DNA of 40,404 nt, taken from positions 1 to 40,404 of the forward strand of contig JAQIBG010000208.1 of assembly GCA_027859175.1 (NCBI GenBank). The letters are read 5' to 3'. How positions within the stretch are numbered: position 1 is the stretch's first letter; each line of letters begins with the position of its first letter. The DNA comes from Planctomycetota bacterium (lineage in GTDB: Bacteria > Planctomycetota > UBA11346). Both the position numbers and the translations under genes were made by a program. The notes beneath the pieces were generated by a model. The model was not told the origin of the DNA and ran no database searches. It saw only the letters and a list, made by a program, of their open reading frames with translations. Of the stretch, positions 1 through 9,624 are shown in pieces.

Positions 1-1
1 T

Positions 2-64
2 CGCGAGAAGCTCGACTACACAGCCCTGACCCCGGCAGTGCTGCGGGGGCAATTCCGGCGCTGA
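2..64 (+). CDS. 3' end of an upstream CDS (partial), ...REKLDYTALTPAVLRGQFRR*
   Basis: Frame 2 is open from the window edge to a TGA at 62-64; too short for a family call. Confidence 0.4.
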   Translation, partial: REKLDYTALTPAVLRGQFRR

Positions 65-111
65 TTGGGGGCGGCAGTAATGACCGCTACTGGCGTGCTC
101 GGGTTGGCTGA

Positions 112-636
112 GTGGTTACCTTGCAGGCGGTTGCGGTGCCCAGCTCCGTCGTCCGTGTGGTGGATGGTGATACGATCATTGTGCGCCTCAATGACGCTGA
201 CGAGCGGGTGCGCTTGCTGTGGATCGATACGCCGGAGTCGAGAGGCAATAGCCACGGGGCGGCGCGGCCAGAAGGAAAACAGGCGGGTGCAGCCTTGGGG
301 GTACTGCTGAAGGATCGCGACTCGATCCTCTTGTGGGGGCCAGGCGCGACGCTGAAGCGGGATCGGTATCAGCGCATTTTGGCGGTCGTGGCGTTTGACC
401 TTGATGCGGTGACGGGCCAGCCGCGCACGTCGGCCCAGCACGGCTTGATCCAAGGCGGGTGGTCGCCGGTGTGGCGCAAGTACGGGGATCCGCCAGAACC
501 CTTATTGGGGTCCTGGCTGGCACTCGAACGCGAGGCAGAAGGTGCAGCGCGGGGTGCCTGGGGCACCGCGACGGACTACATGATCAACAAGCGCAATGAG
601 CGCACGGCTAAGAAGAACGCCGCACGACACGAGTGA
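112..636 (+). CDS. SNase-like (thermonuclease family) protein
   Basis: Translation has VRVVDGDTIIVRLNDADERVRLLWIDTPES...RDRYQRILAVVAF, the typical SNase pattern (DGDT..., R.R...IDTPE, D.Y.R). GTG start at 112 is tentative. Confidence 0.75.
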   Translation: MVTLQAVAVPSSVVRVVDGDTIIVRLNDADERVRLLWIDTPESRGNSHGAARPEGKQAGAALGVLLKDRDSILLWGPGATLKRDRYQRILAVVAFDLDAVTGQPRTSAQHGLIQGGWSPVWRKYGDPPEPLLGSWLALEREAEGAARGAWGTATDYMINKRNERTAKKNAARHE

Positions 637-680
637 GGCGACGCCACGTGAGCACCTGCCGGCTGTCGCAAAACATGCCG

Positions 681-700
681 GGTGCGCTGGTTAGCGCGCC
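681..700 (+). terminator. Weak hairpin after the SNase-like gene
   Basis: GGTGCGCT-GGTT-AGCGCGCC stem-loop (one G.U pair) about 45 nt after the stop codon; no strong T-tract. Confidence 0.35.
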
Positions 701-712
701 GTCTTAGATGTG

Positions 713-755
713 AAACGGTTGCCGTTTTCTAAAATAAGGCAACGTTTGGAACGTT
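713..755. promoter_or_regulatory. Two closely spaced inverted repeats upstream of the transfer operon
   Basis: AAACGG-TTG-CCGTTT (713-727) and AACGTT-TGG-AACGTT (741-755) in the ~246-bp noncoding gap before the first transfer gene. Confidence 0.4.
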
Positions 756-882
756 AGGGATATGTGCGCAAAAAGTCGGTGCATTTCAAGTGTTGCACGG
801 GACCGATAACGATTCTGCACGCAGCAAACGGGTCAACAATTACCACTTGCCAAATAAGGCGGGCTGACAATCTCCCCGCGTC

Positions 883-1575
883 ATGTTCTACAAACCTGTT
901 GCACTCCTTGCGTTGGCCGTGGCCCTCGATGCGGCCTCGGGCGCCGGGCCTGCAGCGGTTTCGACAACAGGCTTCCGGGACCGGGAACGTATTGTGGCCA
1001 ATTGGGGACATGTCGGTCCTACGTTGCGGCGGCAGCCGGAAGAAGTCAGTGGACAGTTTGAACGGCTGAAGGCCTATCTGCATTCACCCGAAGTGGTGGC
1101 CATGCTGGAGGCCGAACAAAAGCGCATGGTGGCGATTGAGGAACAGTTGGGCAAGCAGCAGGGCGATGCTCGTATGGCGCGGTACCGCACCGAGGATCAG
1201 GATCCTGGGGTGCCACGGGTAGCCTCTCGCACCAGAAGCATTCAAACGCCTGAGTGGATCTTTGGGATACCCTGGGATGTTCGGAAGCAGCTGGTGGTCG
1301 CAGCATTTGATGCGCGCGACGGCGTCCAAGTGGCCTGGGCACGCCGGGTCCGCGCGCTCCATCCGACCGCCGCGATCAATGTGGTGGGCTGGCACAGCCA
1401 GGCTGCACTAGATGCGGTACAAGAAGAGACCCCGGATCTGCGACCAATGTCCGTGGTTAGCGTGCCAGGGGGTGCATCAGCGGCCGACTGGTTGGGTGAT
1501 TGGGGAATTGAGGGATTACCGGCCCTCGTGCGGTGGACCAGCCCCGAGGAACAAGTCATGGAGGAAGGATTGTGA
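883..1575 (+). CDS. Exported TraW/TrbC-like conjugal transfer protein
   Basis: N-terminal hydrophobic segment; C-terminal TrbC/thioredoxin-like pattern (IFGIPWDVRKQLVVAAFD...GIEGLPALVRW); first gene of the transfer cluster. Confidence 0.5.
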   Translation: MFYKPVALLALAVALDAASGAGPAAVSTTGFRDRERIVANWGHVGPTLRRQPEEVSGQFERLKAYLHSPEVVAMLEAEQKRMVAIEEQLGKQQGDARMARYRTEDQDPGVPRVASRTRSIQTPEWIFGIPWDVRKQLVVAAFDARDGVQVAWARRVRALHPTAAINVVGWHSQAALDAVQEETPDLRPMSVVSVPGGASAADWLGDWGIEGLPALVRWTSPEEQVMEEGL

Positions 1576-4500
1576 AAACAGTCACGTTGGTCCTACTCAT
1601 GCTTGGCAGCATGTTGTGGCAGCTGGCTGCCACCGAGGTGCGTTTGGTGGCGACACCGCCACTGCATGTCGCGATGACGCCCGAGCAATCAGTCAGCCTG
1701 ATTGTGGCCGAGGTCGATCTCGATTTGGACGAGTCAGAAGAAGACCTGCTCACGCTGGTCGGGGGATGGGCGCAGGCCGTTGTCGACCCGATCTTCAAAA
1801 CCAATAGTCACGGTACGTACCTCAATGAGCATGGCGGGGAGGCCTCCTTGCCATCCCAATACGTTGTTATTGGGTATCGACTGCGCGAGGTGCATGTTCG
1901 CCTGAATGACGAAGAGGGGCGCTGGAGCACGTATACCTTGTATACGGTTCCGCGTGAGGAGGACGGGCCTGCGTTGGAGCCGGCGCCCGCATTGGTTGCT
2001 GGTGACATCTATTGGTATGAAGGCGGTGCCGCTCGCGTCGTGCAGCTGCGCAATGGGACGGTCTTTGCCAGTAGCGATGATATCCAGTCGTTCCGCCTGT
2101 CTGATGTGTGGGTTTCACAGTATGCGCGCTTTCGCGGATTAGGTCGGCGGGATGGTGTGCGGATTGTTGCACCAGGTGGATGGGCAGTCGCTGATCGGCC
2201 AACTTTTGTGCGGCCGATTGAAGAGGTGAACGGTGCCCTGTTCGCGATCGCGACGATTGAGGGTGTCGGTTATGTGTGGCACGAGCGCCAGGTCACCGTT
2301 GACGGGGCGCCAAGTAGCGACCCGTATTTCCTCGATGGCGAGACGATTTTGCGCAGCGGCGTCCTCATCGGGCCGGACGGGCCGCAGTGGACATTCTCGC
2401 GGCGCTCAGGGACGAACCATATGGCTGTGGGTCCGATTGAAGAGTCGTTGCCGCACAGCACCGTTCCGGAGCCGTACTACACAGACTTTCAGGGGTTTCT
2501 GGGGCGCGATGAGCAGCCGATTAATCTGATTTCCGCAGCCGAAGAGGTCTCGACCGTTGGCAACCAGGATACAATGGCGTTGATGATCGGCTTAAATGAG
2601 GCGAGCGAAGGAACCGACGAGCAAAAGGAAAACGCGGATACTCTGAAAGAGGCCGTGTTGGACCTGGAACCGTTTCAGCGGAACCCACAAGGTCTGCCGG
2701 TACCGGTGGCCTCGGACACCTTAGCCGACCCGGCCATGGAACAGGCGCGTGCAGGTTTAGCGGCGCCAGGTTTTGCCGACGCACTAGCAGTGCGACAGCG
2801 TCACGATCTCAACACGTCTGAGCAGGTTGCGCCCGAGATGGTGGAGGCGGACGAGAGCGACACAAACGCGATTCGCGCTGCGGTCGAAGAAGTTGATGCG
2901 ATTCTGTATCCACAGACGCCAACCAGCCTGCCCTTGCGCGGCAAGCCGATCCCTCGGTATGCGGAAATGCACCCTGCTGGGTTCCGCCCCTTCTACTTAG
3001 AGGGTGAAGCCGTCCCGGGGGCCGGTGATAACCCTGTTCGGCCGATACCCACGGGAGTGGAGACGGGTGCGCCAGCTTACGACTTAGATGGCGATGGCGA
3101 TATCGACCGCATCTATACCAGCGATCCGTACGATAATGGATATGATGAGTTGCGGATTAAATGGGACGTCAGTGCGCGTCTGTTTCGGTATCGCGATGCG
3201 TACGACAATCGGTGGCGGAACAATTTTGCGGTGTTTGCCCAGCAAGCAGGAAACCCCGAGGGTGCCGATCTGCTCTTTGTAGGTAGTGACTCCATGCTGT
3301 ATATGGAAAGGCAAGAGCGTTGGACGGGTGTCACCTTGCACTCATTTGCACTCAACTCACTCCTGTGGCCGACTGGGCGGACCAACGAGTTTCGTTTTGC
3401 GCTGACCCCGCGTTCGGGCCCCGCGCCACCAGTGACGGCGAATGAACCGCTTATTCCAGAAATCGTAACCGCCAACTGGCAGGACATGATCGACGTCACT
3501 GATGATGACGAAGTGGTGGCGGTCGTTGAGACGATGTATACGGAGACGGTGGCTCTGTATACCGAGCTCGGTCCAGATCCAGACCTTGCGACCGAGGTAT
3601 TCTCAAAGGCTAATTTTATCCCAGCCGCGACAGACGGGAAGCCGACGTGCCCGGCGAAATACGTTCGGAACACGATTCCCTATACCTGGAATGGCGTTGT
3701 CGCCGTTCCCGGTCCGATGACCACCGAGGTGGTCTATTTCCCCAGTGGTTGGACGGAAACGCAGATTGAACAAGAGACGACGCCACCGGGCTGGTCGCGA
3801 GGAACCGTTTTCCGCTGGGATTATCCGATGCAGGGTGATGGGTATTCCGCGAACTACCTGCGCGGATCCCGGTTCCCGCGAGGGTACGAGATTGAAATAA
3901 ATCTCCCAGAGGTGATCGCGCGGTATGGCGGACAGTATCCGCTGCAGTCGAGCGATGACCTCGTCTTAAGCGACGGTGCGGACTTTGTGCTTCGCGAGGT
4001 CGCTGATGATGCGCTTGAGCTCATCCCGCTTAATCCGAATGACCCAGAAGATCCAGCGGTGGCGTACAACGCGGAGCAGACAGCGCAGTGGATCGCGCGG
4101 CGCAGCGATGTGCACCAACCACAAGACATGGTAACCGACCGGCAGGCCGGTGGCATGGCGGAGATAAACCATCATAGCGGTGAACGGACTTTCGACATTG
4201 TCGAGGGTGCGGGATTTTATGTATTCAAGGGGCAGCGGCGCGAGTTTACAAGCCGCGCCGAGCAGATGGCCTTGTTGCGCGAGATGTGGGACGATGCACT
4301 CGATCAACCCAAGACCATTTACAAGGTGCTGCACATCGACAACAACCCGGCCAAACCGCTCTTGAATACCGCGTTTGCCAATGCAGATGGCGATGCCGAG
4401 GAGCTCTACCATCCATTAAACGGGCAGGTCAATAATGATCTGCGCGCCGGTGCAGAGCAAAACACACCGAACGTTGCGCGTCGCAATGAGTTGAAGTCTA

Positions 4501-6419
4501 CGATCTGGTTTGCCTTTAGTGGAGCAGAGGGGCGCGAATGGGAAGCGGAGTGGGCACGGAAAATGCCCAAGAACACCAAGTTTAAGTGCATTGAGTGGGA
4601 CGATCTGGACGCCGTGCAGATGATGCTGCCACACCGCGATGTTGAGTTTCTCTCAAGCAATGAAGAGGAGCGGAAATGGAAGGGTGAGGTCATCACGAAG
4701 ATCTTCGGTCGCGTCCACGTTGTGGCCGACATGGATGGTGATGGCGTGACGCGGGCCCATGTCGTTGGGGACCAGGCGGTCGTCGACTTAGCGATGCAAA
4801 ACCCAGGTCAGTACGTCTTCCTGGGTGCCGACCTTCGGTACGGCAAGCCAGCCAATTATCTCGAACAGGTGGCGCTGCTGGATGACCAGCAATATGGGAA
4901 TCCGCGCAACGACCAGTGGGTAGCATGGCATCAGATGGAGTTTCGCCACCCGATGGTGATCTTCTATGATGACCGCCATTCGTCGTTGGTGGTTGCTTAC
5001 GGGGAAAACGCGAATCCAGAACTCTGGACGGAAGCCTGGGATAGCTATACCGCACCCAATGAAGGTTTTGGTGTCGATCCGTGCCGATCGCAGTTCGAGC
5101 AGTGGGTGACCGAAGACAGGGCCGAGGGGCTATATGACAGCCTGCATGCGGAGGAGTTTGCCGAGGCAATTTTGGGGCAAGGCACGATGGCGCCCGCGCC
5201 GACAGCCGTTGAGCAACCGGAAGAGCCGGTTGAGCCAGCCAGTTGGAGCGGCGGGGACCTGACGGAGCCAGAAATCCTTGAGGACCCAGGGCAACCGCCG
5301 GTGCTCACCGCGACCATGCCAGTGGTGCCATGGAAGGGCTATAATTACGGCGAAGATACCTCACGCACGGCTGGCACCAGATGGCTTAATGAAGGCATGC
5401 GCGTCGACTTTTCACGGCCAGGTGGCACGATGTGCTATCACTTCCACCAATATGCCGTGCGGCTAACTGACGCACAAGCGGCAGGACATATTGTTAACCG
5501 TTTTCCAGGTGCGCCGATTTCTCCTGTTTACCGTGGGTCCGGGTTTCTTGGCCCCAGCGAAGGATGGGGTTGGTCCTGGAAGGGAAGTTCCGCCGCAAGC
5601 AGCAGCGGCAATTTTACGGGCGGTCAGTCGAACGATCACCACCTGAACATCATTGAGGCTGTTGTCATTAACCCGGGTGGGAATCGCGGAGTTGAATTTG
5701 GCTGGGGCGCCGATGACGCAGGGTTTCTCTACGTGAATGGTTCTGCGGTTTATTGGAACGCCCGGTATTTGCGGAATGGCAGCTTTGGCGGCACGCTCAA
5801 TCATGGATGGAATGTCCTGACTGGTTATCAGTCGGAGAACTCGGGCATTTCAGGGTGGGACTTTAGAATCAATGGCCGCCGGTGGGGTGATTTTGCTAAT
5901 AGTTCTGCGATGCAGGCTCTGCCGTATTACCGCCTTGGCATTGGTGATGTTGGTGCGCGTGCGGCCTACGATTATTACTACCGCAAGGTAGATGAGTACA
6001 CGGCTGCTGTTGAATGGCAGGCCCGTGCATTTGCAGCGTGGGAAGATGCCTTAGCAGCTTACAATACGAGCGTCGCGAAGCATAATGAATGGGAAGAACG
6101 AGTGGACAGCTATAATGCATGGCTGCCGGACTACCAAGAAGACATGACTGAGTACAATAGCGCGAGCGCTACGTACTCGATTGAAAAGAAAGCCTACGAC
6201 GACTTTATGGCCGCGCGGGACGCATGGCTGGCAGAGAACGCGGAGTTCCTTGCAGCCAAGGCTAAGTGGGACGCCTACCAAACCGCGCGCAGCAACTGGG
6301 CGTGGTTGGTGGCGACGCGTAGCGAAGAGGCCGGCGTAAGCTGGGAAGACCCGGAACCAATTTTCGAGGCGTTTGGGGAGTGGCGGAAGCTCTATGGCGA
6401 GGGCCCATGCGCACCGTAA
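1572..6419 (+). CDS. Giant exported protein (~1615 aa), possible surface or mating-pair protein
   Basis: GTG at 1572 with GGAGGAAGG just upstream and GTGA overlap with the previous stop; signal peptide (VKTVTLVLLMLGSMLWQLAATEV); two DxDGDG-type motifs; aromatic-rich helical C-terminus. Confidence 0.7.
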   Translation: MKTVTLVLLMLGSMLWQLAATEVRLVATPPLHVAMTPEQSVSLIVAEVDLDLDESEEDLLTLVGGWAQAVVDPIFKTNSHGTYLNEHGGEASLPSQYVVIGYRLREVHVRLNDEEGRWSTYTLYTVPREEDGPALEPAPALVAGDIYWYEGGAARVVQLRNGTVFASSDDIQSFRLSDVWVSQYARFRGLGRRDGVRIVAPGGWAVADRPTFVRPIEEVNGALFAIATIEGVGYVWHERQVTVDGAPSSDPYFLDGETILRSGVLIGPDGPQWTFSRRSGTNHMAVGPIEESLPHSTVPEPYYTDFQGFLGRDEQPINLISAAEEVSTVGNQDTMALMIGLNEASEGTDEQKENADTLKEAVLDLEPFQRNPQGLPVPVASDTLADPAMEQARAGLAAPGFADALAVRQRHDLNTSEQVAPEMVEADESDTNAIRAAVEEVDAILYPQTPTSLPLRGKPIPRYAEMHPAGFRPFYLEGEAVPGAGDNPVRPIPTGVETGAPAYDLDGDGDIDRIYTSDPYDNGYDELRIKWDVSARLFRYRDAYDNRWRNNFAVFAQQAGNPEGADLLFVGSDSMLYMERQERWTGVTLHSFALNSLLWPTGRTNEFRFALTPRSGPAPPVTANEPLIPEIVTANWQDMIDVTDDDEVVAVVETMYTETVALYTELGPDPDLATEVFSKANFIPAATDGKPTCPAKYVRNTIPYTWNGVVAVPGPMTTEVVYFPSGWTETQIEQETTPPGWSRGTVFRWDYPMQGDGYSANYLRGSRFPRGYEIEINLPEVIARYGGQYPLQSSDDLVLSDGADFVLREVADDALELIPLNPNDPEDPAVAYNAEQTAQWIARRSDVHQPQDMVTDRQAGGMAEINHHSGERTFDIVEGAGFYVFKGQRREFTSRAEQMALLREMWDDALDQPKTIYKVLHIDNNPAKPLLNTAFANADGDAEELYHPLNGQVNNDLRAGAEQNTPNVARRNELKSTIWFAFSGAEGREWEAEWARKMPKNTKFKCIEWDDLDAVQMMLPHRDVEFLSSNEEERKWKGEVITKIFGRVHVVADMDGDGVTRAHVVGDQAVVDLAMQNPGQYVFLGADLRYGKPANYLEQVALLDDQQYGNPRNDQWVAWHQMEFRHPMVIFYDDRHSSLVVAYGENANPELWTEAWDSYTAPNEGFGVDPCRSQFEQWVTEDRAEGLYDSLHAEEFAEAILGQGTMAPAPTAVEQPEEPVEPASWSGGDLTEPEILEDPGQPPVLTATMPVVPWKGYNYGEDTSRTAGTRWLNEGMRVDFSRPGGTMCYHFHQYAVRLTDAQAAGHIVNRFPGAPISPVYRGSGFLGPSEGWGWSWKGSSAASSSGNFTGGQSNDHHLNIIEAVVINPGGNRGVEFGWGADDAGFLYVNGSAVYWNARYLRNGSFGGTLNHGWNVLTGYQSENSGISGWDFRINGRRWGDFANSSAMQALPYYRLGIGDVGARAAYDYYYRKVDEYTAAVEWQARAFAAWEDALAAYNTSVAKHNEWEERVDSYNAWLPDYQEDMTEYNSASATYSIEKKAYDDFMAARDAWLAENAEFLAAKAKWDAYQTARSNWAWLVATRSEEAGVSWEDPEPIFEAFGEWRKLYGEGPCAP

Positions 6420-7612
6420 CGATCCTGGTTCTGATAATTGGGTTCCTCTTGGCTCCAGGCCGCGCAAGTGCCCTGGACATGGCAACAGGCAAAGGTGCGT
6501 CGGGGTTCACGATGGCAGCAGGCGGGCTCGAAGAACTCGGGATCCTGACGGCTCTTGGCAGCGGCGCGCTTGGTAATTGTTTTGTTGGCAGCATTCGCTG
6601 GGGAGGCATGGAAACATGCACCAGCAGCGGGTGGCCACGCGTCTGCGTCCGCTTTCGCAACAATTACCTCCAGAATTTATTGGAGGCCTCCGGTAAGCGG
6701 CATCACTTTGCTTTGCAAACGGTGATGTCGGCTGCATTTTTGGAGGCGATTGCCGACAGTCAGTCTGCCGCCCCGTCCGCGAAAAAGCTCGGGGTGGACA
6801 TGGGTATGTTTACGTCTGGCAGCGGTCGCGTTCAGGGGCGCACCTTAGCGCCGCCGCTTCTTTATGAGGCTCTTGGGACGCTCGTGCAGGGGGCCTCACT
6901 GAACTCGCTGTGTCGTCCGACTGATCTGCGGTTTGGGTATATCTATTTTGCTGAGGGCGATGAGACCGGCGCAGGCCAGACCCTGTGGCGCTCGATCATC
7001 AGTCCCTATTACCTCAACCGCATGACCAGCGGCATTAGTCTTTTCGCCAAGGCGGTGGAGACCGTCGGCATGTGCGGTCTAGACGTCAACTTTATGCTGT
7101 GTATCGGAGGGTACGGAACGAAGTATCCGACCTCTGGCGATATTGCTGCCTCGTCGCCAGCATTACGACTGATCACGGGCGCCTGGCGCGCACAGGAGAT
7201 CCATGCGGCGCCGGCTGGCACGTACGGTCCCTATGACACCAGCTTGGGACCGGTCATCCACAGTCAGATGCACCTTCCGTTATCGATGGCCGGTGGGGTT
7301 ACGGCGGTCCTGCCACCCTATAGCCCTGGGAGCTATACGCAGTGGCTGTACCCGGGGATGGGCAGCTTGCCGGTTGGGAACCCCGATACCTTCTGCCAGG
7401 TGCTGGGTGTCGGAGCCGGCACGTCGCCACAGGCAATGAATCAAATGCTGAGCGAAGCGATCAATAAAACATGGATTGAAGAGGACACGTTAGCATTTGC
7501 GTATTGGACGCGCTGGACCTGTTGCAACTGGTGCCAGGGCGCGGACGACGCTGCCGTCAAACACATGATCCCCGAGCAGGGCTATAGTCCCGTCTTGACG
7601 CGCAAACCATGA
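6407..7612 (+). CDS. traU: TraU-like conjugal transfer protein
   Basis: Signal peptide from ATG 6407; GNCFVGSIRWGGMETC and Cys-rich C-terminus (WTCCNWCQ); position between TraW- and TrbC/TraF-like genes. Confidence 0.55.
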   Translation: MRTVTILVLIIGFLLAPGRASALDMATGKGASGFTMAAGGLEELGILTALGSGALGNCFVGSIRWGGMETCTSSGWPRVCVRFRNNYLQNLLEASGKRHHFALQTVMSAAFLEAIADSQSAAPSAKKLGVDMGMFTSGSGRVQGRTLAPPLLYEALGTLVQGASLNSLCRPTDLRFGYIYFAEGDETGAGQTLWRSIISPYYLNRMTSGISLFAKAVETVGMCGLDVNFMLCIGGYGTKYPTSGDIAASSPALRLITGAWRAQEIHAAPAGTYGPYDTSLGPVIHSQMHLPLSMAGGVTAVLPPYSPGSYTQWLYPGMGSLPVGNPDTFCQVLGVGAGTSPQAMNQMLSEAINKTWIEEDTLAFAYWTRWTCCNWCQGADDAAVKHMIPEQGYSPVLTRKP

Positions 7613-8514
7613 GGGACGTCGTGGCGTTTGTGGCTCTTATGGGGATTATCTGCCTCAGCGTTACATCGGCCCATGCGGCCGATGCAACGACGTTGTCACC
7701 CGATGAACAGGCGGCATTGCGGGCGATTGTTGACCGTGTTAATGCTGCGGCCAAAGCGCATACCGGTGACGGCATGCCGACTTTGAGTGCGGTCATGCGC
7801 GAGGGTGACACGAGTGGGGCTGGAATGCCGAGCGGTCCCGAAGCAGACGCGATTCGCGAGCAGCTCGCCGCGCTCACGGCGCTTATGGGCGTTGAAGGCG
7901 ACCCCGTTCAGGGGGCGGTGAACGCGGTTGGCGGTGTCGAGATGCCGCGCGATCCCAGTAGCGCAGACAGTTTTGAGATTGGCAACGAGGGTTTGCTGTG
8001 GGTTTTCTGGGCAGCTGATGGTCCCGATATGGTTCTGCTGCCGGCTCAACTGGCGACAGTTGCGCATTCGTTCCCGGAATTGCCGATCCGCGATAATCAC
8101 GTCATGCGGCTGAGCGATTGGCAGGACATGTTGCGGACCCTGTCGCAGATCAAGGACCTCCTTGAAATGCGCGATGACGCGATCCCCGACGCAGCGGAGA
8201 TCGCTCAGAAGCGCGAGTTGCGGGATAGTTTAATGAAGCCGTACCTAGCCGCCACAACGATGGCAGAGGCGCGCCAGACGGGTGGCATTCTCATTTTAGA
8301 GAATGCGGGACCTGCTGTCGATTGGCAGATCACCGAGTTGCCATCATTCGTATTTGTCAGTCCGCGCGGTGTTGTTCATCGCCGTGCCGGTCTCCATAGA
8401 GACCGCACCTTGGCATCCTGGATTGCAGGGTGTCTTGAGTGGGAAGTGGCAAATGACGCTGCGTTGCGCGAACGCCAACGCTTACTGGACCGAGCGTCCA
8501 CGGAGGACCAGTGA
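7609..8514 (+). CDS. TrbC-like exported protein (conjugal pilus assembly, thioredoxin-like)
   Basis: Signal peptide; C-terminal ITELPSFVFVSPRGVVHRRAG resembles TrbC/TraW-type folds; ATGA overlap with the upstream gene. Confidence 0.5.
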   Translation: MRDVVAFVALMGIICLSVTSAHAADATTLSPDEQAALRAIVDRVNAAAKAHTGDGMPTLSAVMREGDTSGAGMPSGPEADAIREQLAALTALMGVEGDPVQGAVNAVGGVEMPRDPSSADSFEIGNEGLLWVFWAADGPDMVLLPAQLATVAHSFPELPIRDNHVMRLSDWQDMLRTLSQIKDLLEMRDDAIPDAAEIAQKRELRDSLMKPYLAATTMAEARQTGGILILENAGPAVDWQITELPSFVFVSPRGVVHRRAGLHRDRTLASWIAGCLEWEVANDAALRERQRLLDRASTEDQ

Positions 8515-9623
8515 GGTTCTTGGGATTAGTGATTAGCTGCGTGTGCCTGGTCTACCCAGTCGTTGGCTGGGCGGAGGATCATGTGGTGGTGGTGGTGCAT
8601 AAAAAGGCACCGGAACCGGTCGCAGCGCAGGCGGTTGTGCACCAACCGGCCGCTGCGCCGGCACCGATGACGATCGAGGAGATTTACAAGCGCTGGGAGA
8701 CCTTTCCGGGGCAACAGATGCTCGACACGCCGAGTGGTCCCGTCCCGTTGTTCGGTATGGATATTGTGCAAGACGCGAACGGGTATCCCGTTCCGCGTCT
8801 GCCTGATCCGTACACGTATGCGGTGATCACCAATCCGGGCGATCACGAAGCAATGAAGCGGTATCTTGATTGGCGCCGTGCGGTCATTCGGCGTACCCGC
8901 ATCTCGATGAACCGTGTGCCCGATGCCGCGTACGAATTGGGCTATGTGACGCCTGAGGTCCTTGAGGTGGCACCGGATCGCCCGCGCGACCGGATGCTGG
9001 TTGGCGACCTGAGTCCAATTGACAAGCGAAGCCTGGGCACGCCGATGATGAATGCCGAGAAGGCGCGCACGCTTGGCATGGAGGCCAGCGAAGTGCCGAA
9101 TCTTCCTGGTGATGTGAGCGCAAGCGGCATCGAGGTGTACTGGTTTTGGCACCAACGGTGCCCCTTCTGTGAGAAGACGGCACGCGATTGGTTTGCGTTC
9201 CAGCGTGTGGTCGGTGAAGCCGGCTACAAAGCGATGTCGGTCAACGTGAGTCCAGTGCAATCGGACAATCAGATCACCAACGCGACGATTGAAACGGCTG
9301 CGATTCTGGAGATTTGGACGCTTATGTGGGGCGAGGATGTCTCGTATTCGTCCAATCGCCTAGACTTCACCGAGTCGGCCCAGTCCTTGAACATTGACCG
9401 GACACCGACGTTTATCTTCGTAAATCGAAAGAAAGGCACGATTGATCGCCTGGAAGGCCCCCAGTCGGTTAACGTGTTGGCTGAAGCTTTTGCCAAAGCC
9501 GGCGGGTGGGATCCGAGCCAGTGGCCGCCGCCACCGGCGACCGCCGGCCCAACTGCCATTAAGGCAGCAGCGACATCGGAGCCGCTGTTAAATGCCACGC
9601 CCATCCCAACGGGAGGGCCGTGA
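8511..9623 (+). CDS. traF: TraF-like conjugal pilus assembly protein with thioredoxin CxxC
   Basis: GIEVYWFWHQRCPFCEKTARDW (CPFC at 9159-9170) ...NIDRTPTFIFVNRKKG; signal peptide; position. Confidence 0.75.
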   Translation: MRFLGLVISCVCLVYPVVGWAEDHVVVVVHKKAPEPVAAQAVVHQPAAAPAPMTIEEIYKRWETFPGQQMLDTPSGPVPLFGMDIVQDANGYPVPRLPDPYTYAVITNPGDHEAMKRYLDWRRAVIRRTRISMNRVPDAAYELGYVTPEVLEVAPDRPRDRMLVGDLSPIDKRSLGTPMMNAEKARTLGMEASEVPNLPGDVSASGIEVYWFWHQRCPFCEKTARDWFAFQRVVGEAGYKAMSVNVSPVQSDNQITNATIETAAILEIWTLMWGEDVSYSSNRLDFTESAQSLNIDRTPTFIFVNRKKGTIDRLEGPQSVNVLAEAFAKAGGWDPSQWPPPPATAGPTAIKAAATSEPLLNATPIPTGGP

Positions 9624-9624
9624 C

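Noticed and set aside
8583-8602. GTG trinucleotide run (HVVVVVH) as a phase-variable tract
   Set aside because: Trinucleotide units would not shift the frame, and the run is short.
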